A stretch of 41,859 bases of DNA. Origin: Candidatus Komeilibacteria bacterium (GTDB taxonomy: Bacteria; Patescibacteriota; Patescibacteriia; UBA1558; UBA10009). The position numbers and the translations under genes were made by a program. The notes under the pieces are model-generated. The model worked only from the letters and a program-made list of their open reading frames with translations, was not told where the DNA came from and ran no database searches. Shown here piece by piece: positions 1-7,766 of this stretch. Every line of letters begins with the position of its first letter. Within the stretch, counting starts at the first letter, position 1. Location of the stretch: positions 1 through 41,859 of the forward strand of contig JAUYIT010000025.1 in NCBI GenBank assembly GCA_030688315.1. The letters are read 5' to 3'.

Positions 1-845
1 GATCTTAATCGTTCGCCGACTTTATATACCAGCTTGGCTAAAATTTTAGAGAGGTAATTTTTATCCTTGGTCCACTTGGGCAAACAATAGGAGTGGCCGA
101 TGGACTTTCTGGGAGCAACCGTTAGCGCATCCTTGTGGCCCAATTCCAAACCGTTAACCTTGTGCCACAAATAATAACCCTGCTTGCCTAAGGCCCGCAT
201 TAGGTTTTCCACAGGAAATCTTCGCAACTGAAAGATAGTGGTAATGCCTAATAAGTTAAGCCGACGGCCGATAGCCGGGCCAATGCCCCAAACGTCAATC
301 AATTTATAACCATGATAGGCCCGGTCCAAATCATCGGCCAAAGCGATGATTTTGGTGTTATCCACACCGGCCGTATCCGAAGCAAACTTAGCTAAAAAAC
401 GGGTGAACGAAAGCCCGATAGCGCACTTTAACCAGCAGCCGACTTCGGTCTTGATGCGTTGCCTAATGGCGGCGGCAATTTTGAGCGCCTGGTTAAAATC
501 AGCGGTTACCACCGACAAATCCAAAAAGGCCTCATCAATACTGTACGGCTCAAAATTGCCGCCGTATTCTTGCATAATTTTAAAAAAACGCCTGGTAACG
601 GCGCGGTACTTATTGGGATCATTTTCCAATAAAATAACTTTGGGGCAAATCTTTTTGGCTTCAAAAACCCGACAGCCGGTTTTAATGCCCAATTTTTTGG
701 CCTCAATGGACGAAGCCAAAATACAACCGTTTTTAGCCAGATAAGCGCACACGCCAACGGGTTTGCCGCGCAACAACGGATTGGCCTGCTGTTCCACGCT
801 GGCAAAGTACGAATTCATGTCCAAGTGCAGGATAATGCGGCTCAT
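1..845 (-). CDS. dinB: DNA polymerase IV (Y-family translesion polymerase), 3' end beyond the window
   Basis: The ORF track misses this gene because its stop lies outside the window. Reading the minus strand from ATG at 845 gives about 281 residues beginning MSRIILHLDMNSYFASVEQ, the Y-family palm motif with the first catalytic Asp. Near residue 100 is YSIDEAFLDLS, which carries the second catalytic Asp-Glu pair. A helix-hairpin-helix-like stretch (VWGIGPAIGRRL) and the start of the little-finger domain follow. DinB is normally about 350 residues, so roughly the last fifth is missing here. The family copies past DNA lesions at low fidelity and is SOS-induced. It lies downstream of lexA and a DUF6504-like gene on the same strand, which suits damage control. 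Assignment is secure; DinB versus an ImuB-like paralogue rests on the intact catalytic residues. Confidence 0.95.
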   Translation of the reverse strand, partial: MSRIILHLDMNSYFASVEQQANPLLRGKPVGVCAYLAKNGCILASSIEAKKLGIKTGCRVFEAKKICPKVILLENDPNKYRAVTRRFFKIMQEYGGNFEPYSIDEAFLDLSVVTADFNQALKIAAAIRQRIKTEVGCWLKCAIGLSFTRFLAKFASDTAGVDNTKIIALADDLDRAYHGYKLIDVWGIGPAIGRRLNLLGITTIFQLRRFPVENLMRALGKQGYYLWHKVNGLELGHKDALTVAPRKSIGHSYCLPKWTKDKNYLSKILAKLVYKVGERLR

Positions 846-868
846 AGATTGGAAGTTAAACTAAAAAT

Positions 869-919
869 AGAAGTCAAAAGCCAGCTGACGGACAATCCGA
901 CTTTTGGCATCTAACTTCT
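869..919. repeat. imperfect inverted repeat between dinB and the DUF6504-like gene
   Basis: AGAAGTCAAAAG on the left faces CTTTTGG and ACTTCT on the right, enclosing a GC-richer loop. It could fold in the lexA-dinB transcript. No T-run follows, so it is not an obvious terminator. It may belong to the same class of intergenic palindromes as other repeats here. Confidence 0.45.
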
Positions 920-946
920 AAATTTGGATAATATGACTGACGTTAA

Positions 947-1195
947 TTATCCTTCGCTGTAAATAGTTTCTAGCATCCACGACAAGTTAAAAGGGTTAAA
1001 GGCGAGTTGGAAGTAGTTGGCCGAGTCCGTGACGGAAAAATGATAAATGGTTTCACGGCCGGTTTGCGAGGTGTGAACCAGATGGACTTTGTCTATCTTG
1101 TACATTTTACGACGCCAAACAAAGAGTTGAGGCGCGATATCGGCTTTTTTAAAGCTGGCAATCACTTCAATGGGTTCGTTAATTTGATCATGCAT
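947..1195 (-). CDS. DUF6504-like small protein next to dinB
   Basis: This is an 82-residue soluble protein beginning MHDQINEPIEVIASF. The ORF track starts it at a TTG (1225), but ATG at 1195 is preceded by GGAG about ten bases upstream, so I chose the ATG. The pattern EPIEV, then FVWRRKMYKIDKV, then a Trp/Tyr-rich end resembles DUF6504, short proteins commonly found beside Y-family polymerases (ImuB/DinB) in other bacteria. Biochemical role is not established. It lies between lexA and dinB on the same strand, which supports a link to translesion synthesis. The family assignment is from memory of the pattern, so confidence is moderate. Confidence 0.6.
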   Translation of the reverse strand: MHDQINEPIEVIASFKKADIAPQLFVWRRKMYKIDKVHLVHTSQTGRETIYHFSVTDSANYFQLAFNPFNLSWMLETIYSEG

Positions 1196-1203
1196 ACTAT
1201 TTA

Positions 1204-1310
1204 ATCTCCAAGCGCCAATTTCCAAATAAATTACAAATTTTAAGTTACAATTGGAATTTGGATATTGAGATTTGTTTGTATCTTGGAATTTGTTATTTGA
1301 AATTTATATA
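1204..1310. repeat. AT-rich intergenic palindromic repeat, copy A
   Basis: About 107 bases between lexA and the DUF6504-like gene, built from words such as CCAAGCGCCAATTTCCA, TTGGAATTTG and ATTTGAAATTT that can pair with each other. The same words recur at 6781-6892 and 7640-7766. All three copies lie between co-directional minus-strand genes. No open frame of note. Confidence 0.65.
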
Positions 1311-1925
1311 TTAAACTGTGGCGAATTTGCGGATAACCGCCCGAACAATCCCCTGAATCAGCGGATCTCTGGCGTAAATGGGCTTCATGGACGGGTTGGC
1401 CGGCTGTAAACGGATGCGGTTGGTTTCACGATAGAACTTTTTTAAGGTAGCGTAAGCGTTATCCAACAAAGCTACTACCACATCGCCATCCCGCGGGCTG
1501 TGATTGCGTTCCACAATCACGTAATCGCCGTCCCAAATACCCTCATCAATCATGGACCGGCCCTTAACCTTTAAAATATAGCTATTATCGGCGTTAGCCA
1601 CAAAATCCGAGGGTATAGCCATAGTTTCGTGCTGTTCCATGGCTTCAATGGGCTCTCCGGCCGTAATTAAGCCCACCAAGGGCAAATCTATGGCTATAGA
1701 GTCACGGTAGGCCGAGAGCATCACCGGTTCCAAAGCCCGCTTTTGATGGATGTTGGCCTTAAGGTAACCTTTTTCTTCCAGCGCCTTAACGTGCTGGTGA
1801 ATGGTGGCCGGAGAAGATACGCCCAAATGATCGGCAATTTCCATATAGCTGGGCGCGTAATCGTTATCTTTTAAATAATAAGTAATAAAATCCAGAATTT
1901 CTTTTTGGCGTTTGCTTAGAGCCAT
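1311..1925 (-). CDS. lexA: SOS repressor LexA
   Basis: A full-length 204-residue LexA. Residues 1-65 form the winged helix-turn-helix (MALSKRQKEILDFI, then PSYMEIADHLGVSSPATIHQHV). The self-cleavage bond is Ala89-Gly90 in LITAGEP. The catalytic Ser124 is in KGRSMIDEGI and the Lys162 is in ATLKKF, so the serine-lysine protease is intact. LexA represses damage-response genes and cleaves itself when stimulated by RecA filament. It is first in a minus-strand run with the DUF6504-like gene and dinB, though a repeat of about 100 bases separates it from the next gene. A good promoter and a candidate operator lie just upstream, so autoregulation is likely. Confidence 0.97.
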   Translation of the reverse strand: MALSKRQKEILDFITYYLKDNDYAPSYMEIADHLGVSSPATIHQHVKALEEKGYLKANIHQKRALEPVMLSAYRDSIAIDLPLVGLITAGEPIEAMEQHETMAIPSDFVANADNSYILKVKGRSMIDEGIWDGDYVIVERNHSPRDGDVVVALLDNAYATLKKFYRETNRIRLQPANPSMKPIYARDPLIQGIVRAVIRKFATV

Positions 1926-1952
1926 ACGATTTGATGATTAAGAATTAATTTA

Positions 1953-1968
1953 GAGTTATCAACAACTC
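1953..1968. promoter_or_regulatory. candidate LexA operator (palindrome in the lexA leader)
   Basis: GAGTTATCAACAACTC is a 16-base sequence with 5-base inverted arms (GAGTT / AACTC). It lies just downstream of the predicted lexA start site, where a repressor would block transcription. It does not match the Gram-positive (GAACNNNNGTTC) or E. coli (CTGTN8ACAG) boxes. The assignment rests on position and symmetry alone. Confidence 0.35.
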
Positions 1969-1983
1969 CCTTTTTACTTTTTC

Positions 1984-2012
1984 ATCATACCGAAAATTAA
2001 CCGAAAGTGCAA
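1984..2012 (-). promoter_or_regulatory. lexA promoter
   Basis: On the minus strand TTGCAC (-35) is separated by 17 bases from TATGAT (-10). Transcription would begin near 1977, about 50 bases before the lexA ATG. The spacer holds a direct repeat (TTCGGT twice). Confidence 0.7.
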
Positions 2013-2036
2013 GAACCAGTTTTCCACAGGGCAACA

Positions 2037-2160
2037 AAAAAATTTGCCTCAACTGTCATTGCGAGCCCAGCAGGGCGAAACAACCCCGATGCGCCTACCA
2101 AGTACAGCGGGATTGCTTCGTCGCTTTGCTCCTCGCAATGACGGCTATGGCAAATTTTTT
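2037..2160. repeat. REP-like palindromic element, copy 1, nested in a second inverted repeat
   Basis: The core begins GTCATTGCGAG (2055-2065) and ends CTCGCAATGAC (2132-2142), with an inner GGGATTGCTTCG. This is a widespread bacterial intergenic repeat motif. Outside the core a different pair of arms, AAATTTGCC and GGCAAATTT flanked by A/T runs, also pair. The right arm reaches the stop codon of the HtrA-like gene, so the outer hairpin may act as its terminator. Confidence 0.8.
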
Positions 2161-3421
2161 ACAGCTCCTCTAGTACAACCCTAACCTCGCTCTCTTTCCC
2201 CTGCCGGGAAATAAGTAAAGTTATTTCTTGACCGCTTTTGTAATCCTGAATCAGCTTGGTTAAAGAATTGCTTTCATCAATATCTTCATTGTTTACTTTT
2301 AAAATAATATCGCCGGCCTTAAGGCCCGCTTTGGCGGCCGGGCTGTTTTCGGCCACGGCCATAATGCTCCTTTTGGCGTCGCCGAGTAATACTGCGCCTT
2401 TAACCCTGTCCTCATTGACTTCCGCGGACAAACCCAAACTTTCGGACAAACCAACATAACTCGCGCCCAAACGGCTGCGCATGACTTTTTCGCTGTTGAC
2501 CAAAAAATTATTGACCGCCGAACGCAAGTAATATGAAGGCACGGCCAGATTGATCAAATCGCGGCCGGAGTTAAACAACAGTCCGGCCACTTCATTTTTG
2601 CCGTTTAGCAGAACCGCGCCGTTATAAACGCCGGGCATATCCTTGGCGATTTTTAAGTAATGATCTATTTTATCGGTAGAGAGCAAAAAATCGGCCGGTT
2701 TTGCTTGATCATGATAGGAAAACTTTTGAATGGAAGTTTTAAGAAGATCGGAACCATGGTTCTGGATGGAATAACGGGCGGTCAGCAAAGAATCGGTCGG
2801 CAAAATGCTGTTTAAGGAAGCGAATTTGACCGGTGAAAGATTTTGAGCGGCAATATGGACCAAAACCAAACCGCTGAATTCATCTTCTATTACCTTATCG
2901 GGCTGATAAACTTTTTTATCGGATAAAACCACGGCGTAATTATTTCCGCCGGCAATGGACTTAGGCGCTAACAGCCAACCATCGCTGGTAACCACCAAAC
3001 CGCTGCCCAAAAAATCCTTTTCCAAATACAACGATTCCAAAATTCCGGCGCCGGCGTCTTTTTTAACCGCGTAAAAACCGACTATCTGTTTGCGAATTTC
3101 GGCAAAAACCTCGCTGTTGCCGCCGCTATCTTCCTTAAGCAAAAATTCCAAATCTAAAACCTTATCGTTATCGGCGGACGGACGGCCGTCAGACCCGAGT
3201 GACGGATAGTCAACCGAAAACCAGCTATCCTGAATTATAGCCGCGCTAAAGCCGCCCAAAACCGAGATGAGTAAAATCAGCAGAAAACTTTTAAAACTTA
3301 ACGTAGCGACGGCGTTGCTGGGACGCTGCATTTGGTGCTGTTGGTAAATATCTTCAAGCAGCGGTCTTTTTTCTGGATTGTTGGTCTGCTTTTCCGGCAG
3401 GACGATTTCTTTTTTGGGCAT
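2159..3421 (-). CDS. membrane-anchored HtrA/DegP-like protein with PDZ domain, catalytic triad lost
   Basis: A 420-residue protein with a cytoplasmic N-terminus, one membrane helix (about 44-64), a linker, a trypsin-like domain (about 100-310) and a C-terminal PDZ domain (about 325-415, NSPAAKAGLKAGDIILKV). The trypsin fold is recognisable from FLGSGLVVTSDGWLLA, but all three catalytic positions appear substituted. The family TNNHVV is APKSIA (His to Ser155), the DLAV Asp is Gly184, and GNSGG is GVYNG (Ser to Tyr266). It is probably an inactive protease that binds peptides outside the membrane. The linker carries a 20-base palindrome encoding SLGSDGRP. An extended -10 lies close upstream. Confidence 0.85.
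   Translation of the reverse strand: MPKKEIVLPEKQTNNPEKRPLLEDIYQQHQMQRPSNAVATLSFKSFLLILLISVLGGFSAAIIQDSWFSVDYPSLGSDGRPSADNDKVLDLEFLLKEDSGGNSEVFAEIRKQIVGFYAVKKDAGAGILESLYLEKDFLGSGLVVTSDGWLLAPKSIAGGNNYAVVLSDKKVYQPDKVIEDEFSGLVLVHIAAQNLSPVKFASLNSILPTDSLLTARYSIQNHGSDLLKTSIQKFSYHDQAKPADFLLSTDKIDHYLKIAKDMPGVYNGAVLLNGKNEVAGLLFNSGRDLINLAVPSYYLRSAVNNFLVNSEKVMRSRLGASYVGLSESLGLSAEVNEDRVKGAVLLGDAKRSIMAVAENSPAAKAGLKAGDIILKVNNEDIDESNSLTKLIQDYKSGQEITLLISRQGKESEVRVVLEEL
3186..3205. repeat. short palindrome inside the HtrA-like linker
   Basis: CCGTCAGACCCGAGTGACGG has 6-base inverted arms. Its core word (CTCGGGTCTG on the coding strand) recurs in the linker of the 749-aa gene at 25328-25337. Both encode SLGS in flexible, non-conserved linkers, which suggests small in-frame inserts. 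Confidence 0.4.
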
Positions 3422-3445
3422 AGGACAAAATGATAATTAGTTCCT

Positions 3446-3454
3446 ATTATATCA
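3446..3454 (-). promoter_or_regulatory. extended -10 promoter of the HtrA-like gene
   Basis: TGATATAAT on the minus strand is a perfect -10 with the upstream TG extension. The predicted start is about 18 bases before the ATG, giving a very short leader. No good -35 is visible. Confidence 0.55.
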
Positions 3455-3469
3455 CAAACCAAATGGATA

Positions 3470-3540
3470 TAAAAATATCCGTGAAAATCCGTGTAATAAT
3501 CAGTGTAATCTGTGTTAATAATCCGTGCAATCTGTGTCTT
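3470..3540. repeat. ATCCGTGTAATCTGTG-type tandem repeat, copy 1
   Basis: Imperfect direct repeats of ATCCGTGaAA/ATCCGTGTAAT/ATCAGTGTAATCTGTG fill the gap between two minus-strand genes. The same words occur at 26689-26763 in a terminator hairpin. Confidence 0.6.
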
Positions 3541-4305
3541 TCAAAACCAACGAGCCGTGACTAAGATCAGCAAAATGAGCACGGCAATGGTCAGCAAATA
3601 ATTTTTTACCCTTGAGCCCGGCCAATGGCGGTTAAGCCGGCTATCCAAACTGACGGTTAAGCCCAGGTAAAACAAGGAAAAAATCAGGCCTTTTAAGTAA
3701 TAAACCAGAGGCAGATTGCCGATGGCCCAAAATATTTCCGCTCCAATTAAAGCGGCCGCGCCGGCGTAAACCGCGGCAGCGCGCCCGGCTGTTATTTTTC
3801 GGTACGTCCAGTCGGAAAAAAAAATCATTACAAAAACAAAGCCGACAATCAGCCAGATATTAAAACTGATAAAATCATGCAAACCAAACAGGCCCGATCC
3901 TAAACAAAAAACCGCCAGACCGGCCAACAGCGGACGCCAGTTAAGCATTTTTTCCTCGGGCAAAAACCGGGCGTGGAAAATTTTAAACAGCCCGTTGTAA
4001 TAAAAAAACATGGTCACCGAAATCATCAGCCACAAACCGATTTTAAACCAATTGTTTTCCAAAAAAACAAACAGCAGTAAAAACCCGGCCGTCAGCATTA
4101 ATCCCTGCCAAATATAAAACCAGCCACCGGCTTCCTCCCCGCTTTTAATCCTTAGCTTGGTTAAGGCCCACAAACTTAAAGCCGCGATGGTTAAGCTAGA
4201 AAAAACCACGTAATAAAAATTAGACCCGGCTAAAAATAACAGGGCAAAAGTGCCGGCAATGGCCACCGGGCTGAATAAGGATAAAATCCTGGCAATTAAA
4301 AGCAT
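3541..4305 (-). CDS. hypothetical polytopic membrane protein
   Basis: A 254-residue, strongly hydrophobic protein with about eight predicted membrane helices separated by short basic loops. I recognise no family motif. The ORF track starts at a TTG (4308). The ATG at 4305 overlaps the upstream stop as TGATG, which suggests translational coupling, so I use the ATG. The neighbours are two more small exported or membrane proteins, and the three are probably co-transcribed. Function unknown. Confidence 0.75.
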   Translation of the reverse strand: MLLIARILSLFSPVAIAGTFALLFLAGSNFYYVVFSSLTIAALSLWALTKLRIKSGEEAGGWFYIWQGLMLTAGFLLLFVFLENNWFKIGLWLMISVTMFFYYNGLFKIFHARFLPEEKMLNWRPLLAGLAVFCLGSGLFGLHDFISFNIWLIVGFVFVMIFFSDWTYRKITAGRAAAVYAGAAALIGAEIFWAIGNLPLVYYLKGLIFSLFYLGLTVSLDSRLNRHWPGSRVKNYLLTIAVLILLILVTARWF

Positions 4306-4724
4306 CAAAAAATATTAGCTAGAAAAATGGTCAAGCTTGCTGTTAACCAAGCATATTGATCCTTTAATTTTTCAAAACGATTCTTGGCTTCTTCAATATT
4401 AGGCGCGCTTTGATTTAAATCGCCGACCGCGCTAACCAATCCCAAATGCAAATCCTGATACGATTTGGGTACTCTGATGGCAAACAGTTTTTGTTCAAGA
4501 TCAGTTAGAGAAATCTGCTTTTGGCTGTACTGTTCCAGCAAAGCCAAGACCTCGTTTTTATAACTATCTTTTACGCTGGTAAACTGGATCTGGCCGTTTT
4601 GATCAAACAGATTTAGGGCCGCGATGGAACTGTAGGCCTGGCCTTCAAAAAAAGAACTGACCGCCAAAATTGTGGTTAGCGAAAAAAACAGGATGGCTAA
4701 AAATAATATTCTGCCTATTCTCAT
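4305..4724 (-). CDS. hypothetical exported or membrane-anchored protein
   Basis: A 139-residue protein with an N-terminal signal or anchor helix (MRIGRILFLAILFFSLTTILA), a mainly helical, Glu/Lys/Gln-rich extracytoplasmic middle and a hydrophobic C-terminus (about 122-139). The track start is TTG (4763), inside the preceding gene. ATG at 4724 puts the signal sequence at the N-terminus, so it was preferred. The stop overlaps the next start (TGATG). The gene ahead of it ends 10 bases upstream. No family recognised; it could be a partner of the polytopic protein encoded next. Confidence 0.7.
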   Translation of the reverse strand: MRIGRILFLAILFFSLTTILAVSSFFEGQAYSSIAALNLFDQNGQIQFTSVKDSYKNEVLALLEQYSQKQISLTDLEQKLFAIRVPKSYQDLHLGLVSAVGDLNQSAPNIEEAKNRFEKLKDQYAWLTASLTIFLANIF

Positions 4725-4734
4725 AAGTGTAATG

Positions 4735-5154
4735 CTATTCTTTGGGCTGGTACATGGAACCAATCACCAAACCGGCCAACAAATAATTAAACAAGCCCGA
4801 AATCAGCCAAACCACCACTAATTCTTCCGGCACGGCCATGGTTAGCAACGTCATCATTAAACCAGGCACAATGCCAATAATCCAGATCCAAAAACCGTAC
4901 TGCAAACCCCTGACGGCGCCCGAATCGGGCAAGCCCTTGTAAAAAACGCTGTAAACCAAAGTTAAAATTAAACCAACAACTAAATTAAAAGCCAGATTGT
5001 AAACCCACCAGTTGCCCGACATATCTTTCCACAACGCCGGATCGGAAGTGGCGTACAGTCCGCCGGAGAGCCAGCCCTGCACTCCGCTTAAAACGAACAG
5101 GATAACGCCCGTTAAAATACCGATTTGAAAAATTTTTCCCTGATTATTTTTCAT
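4735..5154 (-). CDS. hypothetical four-helix membrane protein
   Basis: A 139-residue protein with four predicted membrane helices (about 9-28, 48-68, 80-103 and 111-133). The track extends it to a TTG at 5478, but that part overlaps the 107-aa gene in another frame and is low-complexity basic sequence, so it is rejected. ATG at 5154 starts MKNNQGKIFQIGILTG. Short polar loops (FYKGLPDSG) separate the helices. No named family is recognised. It lies between a small soluble gene and the exported protein, all minus strand. Confidence 0.75.
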   Translation of the reverse strand: MKNNQGKIFQIGILTGVILFVLSGVQGWLSGGLYATSDPALWKDMSGNWWVYNLAFNLVVGLILTLVYSVFYKGLPDSGAVRGLQYGFWIWIIGIVPGLMMTLLTMAVPEELVVVWLISGLFNYLLAGLVIGSMYQPKE

Positions 5155-5194
5155 TTGTTTGTTTTTATTAATTATTAAAACTTTATAAGTTAAG

Positions 5195-5518
5195 TTAAGA
5201 AAAGGCCGAGGCGTCCATTTCCTGCCATTCATCGGCGGGGTCATTCCAGCGGTAAACCTTAAAAGTGTGGGTAAATTCGTCGGGCGAATAAACGTAATCC
5301 ACGCTGGTGGAGCCGCCCGCCCGGTTGGAATAATTGGTTTTTTTATCCAGCACTTTGGGCCGGGTAATCCACTCCACCCGCATTTTTCCGCCCGGACCGT
5401 TAAATTCCAGGGTCTCGGTTTCCTGACGGATCTCTTCGTCCGTTTTGGTAAACTGATTGAACAGTTCAAAACTGTCAATGATTTTCTTTTTTATTTCCTG
5501 CCAGCGGTCAGCGTGCAT
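5195..5518 (-). CDS. hypothetical small soluble protein
   Basis: A 107-residue acidic protein with no signal or membrane segment. An N-terminal helix (DRWQEIKKKIIDSFELF) is followed by a beta-rich half with FNGPGGKMRVEWITRPKVL and VYSPDEFTHTFKVYRWND. The alternation of charged and aromatic residues suggests a compact alpha/beta fold. I do not recognise a family. It starts 10 bases after rarA ends, so it is probably the rarA distal partner in the uppS-GT2-rarA run. Confidence 0.75.
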   Translation of the reverse strand: MHADRWQEIKKKIIDSFELFNQFTKTDEEIRQETETLEFNGPGGKMRVEWITRPKVLDKKTNYSNRAGGSTSVDYVYSPDEFTHTFKVYRWNDPADEWQEMDASAFS

Positions 5519-5528
5519 GGGTTTTGAT

Positions 5529-6773
5529 TTAATTATTCAAATATCTTTTATCCCCTAACTCTTCAGGAAGATAGCTCTGCTCCACCGGTTCTTTAAAATT
5601 TGGATTGTATTTATAATCTTTGCCGTAACCTATTTCTTTCATCAATTTAGTAGGCGCGTTTCTTAAATGCAAAGGTACGGGATAATTGGGCGCGTCTTTA
5701 AGGTCGGCTTGAACTTTTTGATAGGCGGTATATAATTCGTTGCTCTTTTTGGATTTGGCCAAATAAACCACGGCCTGGGCCAAGTTGACGTTGCATTCGG
5801 GCAGACCGATAAACTGACACGCTTGGTAAGCGGCAATGGCCTGAGGCAAAGCCAAGGAATTAGCCAGGCCTATATCTTCGGAAGCAAAGCGGACTAAGCG
5901 CCGGGCAATGTACAAAGGATCTTCCCCTGCTTCCAGCATTCTCCCCAACCAATAAAGTGAAGCGTTGGCGTTTGAGCCGCGCATACTTTTATGCAAAGCC
6001 GAAATAATGTTGTAATGTTCTTCCTCGTTTTTATCGTATAAAAGATGGGATTTTTGCAAGGACTCCTTAACGATTTCTTTGGTGATTTTTATTATACCAT
6101 TTTTTTCGGGCTTTGTCGTGTTGATGGCCAGCTCCAAAGAATTTAGAGCCGTCCGGGCATCGCCGTCAGCCAACTCGGCGATTAAAGTTAGAATATCCGG
6201 CGCGACCTTGGCTTTTAATTTAGCCAGTTGAACATCAGCTTTAAGCGCCTGGCTTAAAATTTGGACTAACTCGGGGGTTTGTAAGCGTTTAAGGATAAAA
6301 ACCCTGGACCTAGAGAGTAGCGGTGAAATAACTTCAAATGATGGATTCTCCGTGGTCGCGCCGATTAAAATGATGGTGCCGTCTTCCACCACCGGTAAAA
6401 AGGCGTCTTGCTGGGCTTTGTTGAACCTGTGGATTTCGTCAATGAATAAAATGGTTTTTTGGCGCTGAAGCTTTTTGCGGTCTTTGGCTAGTTTAACAAT
6501 TTCCCGCACGTCTTTAACTGAACCGCTAACGCCGGAAAAAGGCACAAACACCGCTTTGGTTAAGTTGGCAATAATCCGCGCCAAAGTTGTTTTGCCACAG
6601 CCCGGCGGACCCCAAAAAATTAAAGACGGAATTTCGTCCCGCTCTATCGCCCGCCTTAACATGGCGCCCTGCCCCACAATTTGTTCCTGCCCAAAAAACT
6701 CGGCCAAAGTTTTGGGGCGCGCCCGTTCGGCTAAAGGCAGATCTTTGGTTAAGTTCTGGTCAAAGAGATCCAT
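5529..6773 (-). CDS. rarA: replication-associated recombination protein A (RarA/MgsA AAA+ ATPase)
   Basis: A 414-residue clamp-loader-like AAA+ ATPase from ATG at 6773 (the track uses a TTG three codons upstream). Walker A is [13 protein letters not shown] (about 53-65), Walker B is [10 protein letters not shown] (Asp112), and [12 protein letters not shown] is the family's sensor region. The C-terminal half has the helical tetramerisation segment with [20 protein letters not shown] and [14 protein letters not shown], both hallmarks of RarA/WRNIP1. The protein acts at stalled replication forks with SSB and DNA polymerase III. Length is near the family norm. It follows GT2 and an AT-rich repeat on the same strand. 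Confidence 0.97.
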   Translation of the reverse strand: MDLFDQNLTKDLPLAERARPKTLAEFFGQEQIVGQGAMLRRAIERDEIPSLIFWGPPGCGKTTLARIIANLTKAVFVPFSGVSGSVKDVREIVKLAKDRKKLQRQKTILFIDEIHRFNKAQQDAFLPVVEDGTIILIGATTENPSFEVISPLLSRSRVFILKRLQTPELVQILSQALKADVQLAKLKAKVAPDILTLIAELADGDARTALNSLELAINTTKPEKNGIIKITKEIVKESLQKSHLLYDKNEEEHYNIISALHKSMRGSNANASLYWLGRMLEAGEDPLYIARRLVRFASEDIGLANSLALPQAIAAYQACQFIGLPECNVNLAQAVVYLAKSKKSNELYTAYQKVQADLKDAPNYPVPLHLRNAPTKLMKEIGYGKDYKYNPNFKEPVEQSYLPEELGDKRYLNN

Positions 6774-6780
6774 AAAATAC

Positions 6781-6892
6781 AAAACTCAAATCACAATTTC
6801 CAAATAAATCTCAAATAACAAATTACATACGAGTTTGGTTTTTGGAATTTGGAGCTTATTTGGAAATTGGCACTTGGATATTGAAATTTATT
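6781..6892. repeat. AT-rich intergenic palindromic repeat, copy B
   Basis: Perfect 14-base inverted arms CAATTTCCAAATAA (6794-6807) and TTATTTGGAAATTG (6856-6869), with further pairing inside. Same word content as copies A and C. It fills the gap between GT2 and rarA. Confidence 0.75.
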
Positions 6893-7630
6893 CTAATCAA
6901 CCTTTTTCCATTCCTTAGAATATGACTTACGGAATAAAGCGTACCACAATAGATTCATAAACCAGATAAAAATCATTTTGGGCCAGCCCTCTTTTCTGTA
7001 TCTAATGGGCGTACCGTAAGCCACAAAGTTTTTTAAAACTTGAGTCCGCCCGATTCTGCTTAGCCGCAAAAATAAATCTTGATCCTCGCTGGTAATAAGA
7101 TTTTCGTTATAGCCCTTGATGGTTAAAAACGATTCGCGCCTAACCACCTGCACCCAGCCCATAGCCGTACCCATTCTGATTTTGTTCAGCCCTTTAATGC
7201 CCTTATTAATCATCCATAAATTAAAACGGTCCACATTGGTTTCTTCTTCCGGGAAAAACCTGATTTCCACAGTCAGTCCGACTGTTTTAGCGTCGCCTTC
7301 CAAAACAGTCAGCACCGCCCGCGTAAACTGATCCAAACGGCCAATCACCACGCCGCAATCCATAAAAAACAGATAACGGCCGGTAGCGAGCGACGCGCCC
7401 TTGTTGCGATTTTCGGCAATGGTTTTATTTTTTTCCCCGGGCTGGCGGACGTAAACTTTATCGGCCAGTTCTTGGGCGATTTTAACCGTGTTATCGGTTG
7501 AACCGCCGTCGGCCACAATGATTTCTTTATCCAGCCAGTCCAGCTTTTTTAACTGACGCAAAGTGGGACCAAGATTTTTTTCTTCGTTAAAAACAGGAAT
7601 GATGAAGGAGATTAAAGGTTGGTTGGTCAT
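6893..7630 (-). CDS. family 2 glycosyltransferase
   Basis: A 245-residue GT-A fold enzyme. The N-terminus ISFIIPVFNEEKNL and IIVADGGSTDNTV form the nucleotide-sugar binding site. LFFMDCGVVI sits where the DxD motif is usual, but only the first Asp is kept (DCG), which is atypical. Downstream, TSEDQDLFLRLSRIG matches the acceptor-side ED motif. A hydrophobic C-terminal segment (MIFIWFMNLLWYALF) may tether it to the membrane. It probably transfers a sugar to a lipid or polysaccharide acceptor on the inner face of the membrane. Lying directly downstream of uppS, a lipid-carrier acceptor is plausible. Donor and acceptor cannot be read from sequence. Confidence 0.9.
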   Translation of the reverse strand: MTNQPLISFIIPVFNEEKNLGPTLRQLKKLDWLDKEIIVADGGSTDNTVKIAQELADKVYVRQPGEKNKTIAENRNKGASLATGRYLFFMDCGVVIGRLDQFTRAVLTVLEGDAKTVGLTVEIRFFPEEETNVDRFNLWMINKGIKGLNKIRMGTAMGWVQVVRRESFLTIKGYNENLITSEDQDLFLRLSRIGRTQVLKNFVAYGTPIRYRKEGWPKMIFIWFMNLLWYALFRKSYSKEWKKVD

Positions 7631-7639
7631 ATGTTAAAA

Positions 7640-7766
7640 TGAAATTACACATTCCAAGCGCCAATCTCCAGATAATATTCAAATTTTAAATCTCAAATAA
7701 TAAGATTTATTTTTGTTATTTGTTGTTTGAAATTTTTCTGGAAATTGTAATTTGTTATTTGTTGTT
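7640..7766. repeat. AT-rich intergenic palindromic repeat, copy C
   Basis: Between uppS and GT2. It contains CCAAGCGCCAAT as in copy A, and CCAGA / TCTGG arms that bracket AAATTT words. It runs to the last bases before the uppS stop and creates a spurious ORF (7679..7915) in the track. Confidence 0.65.

Noticed and set aside
346-744. 132-aa plus-strand ORF
   Set aside because: It is the antisense shadow of dinB, whose minus-strand frame has all catalytic motifs.
5155-5478. N-terminal extension of the four-helix membrane protein (track ORF 4735..5478)
   Set aside because: The start is TTG and the extension overlaps the 107-aa gene in another frame with low-complexity basic residues.
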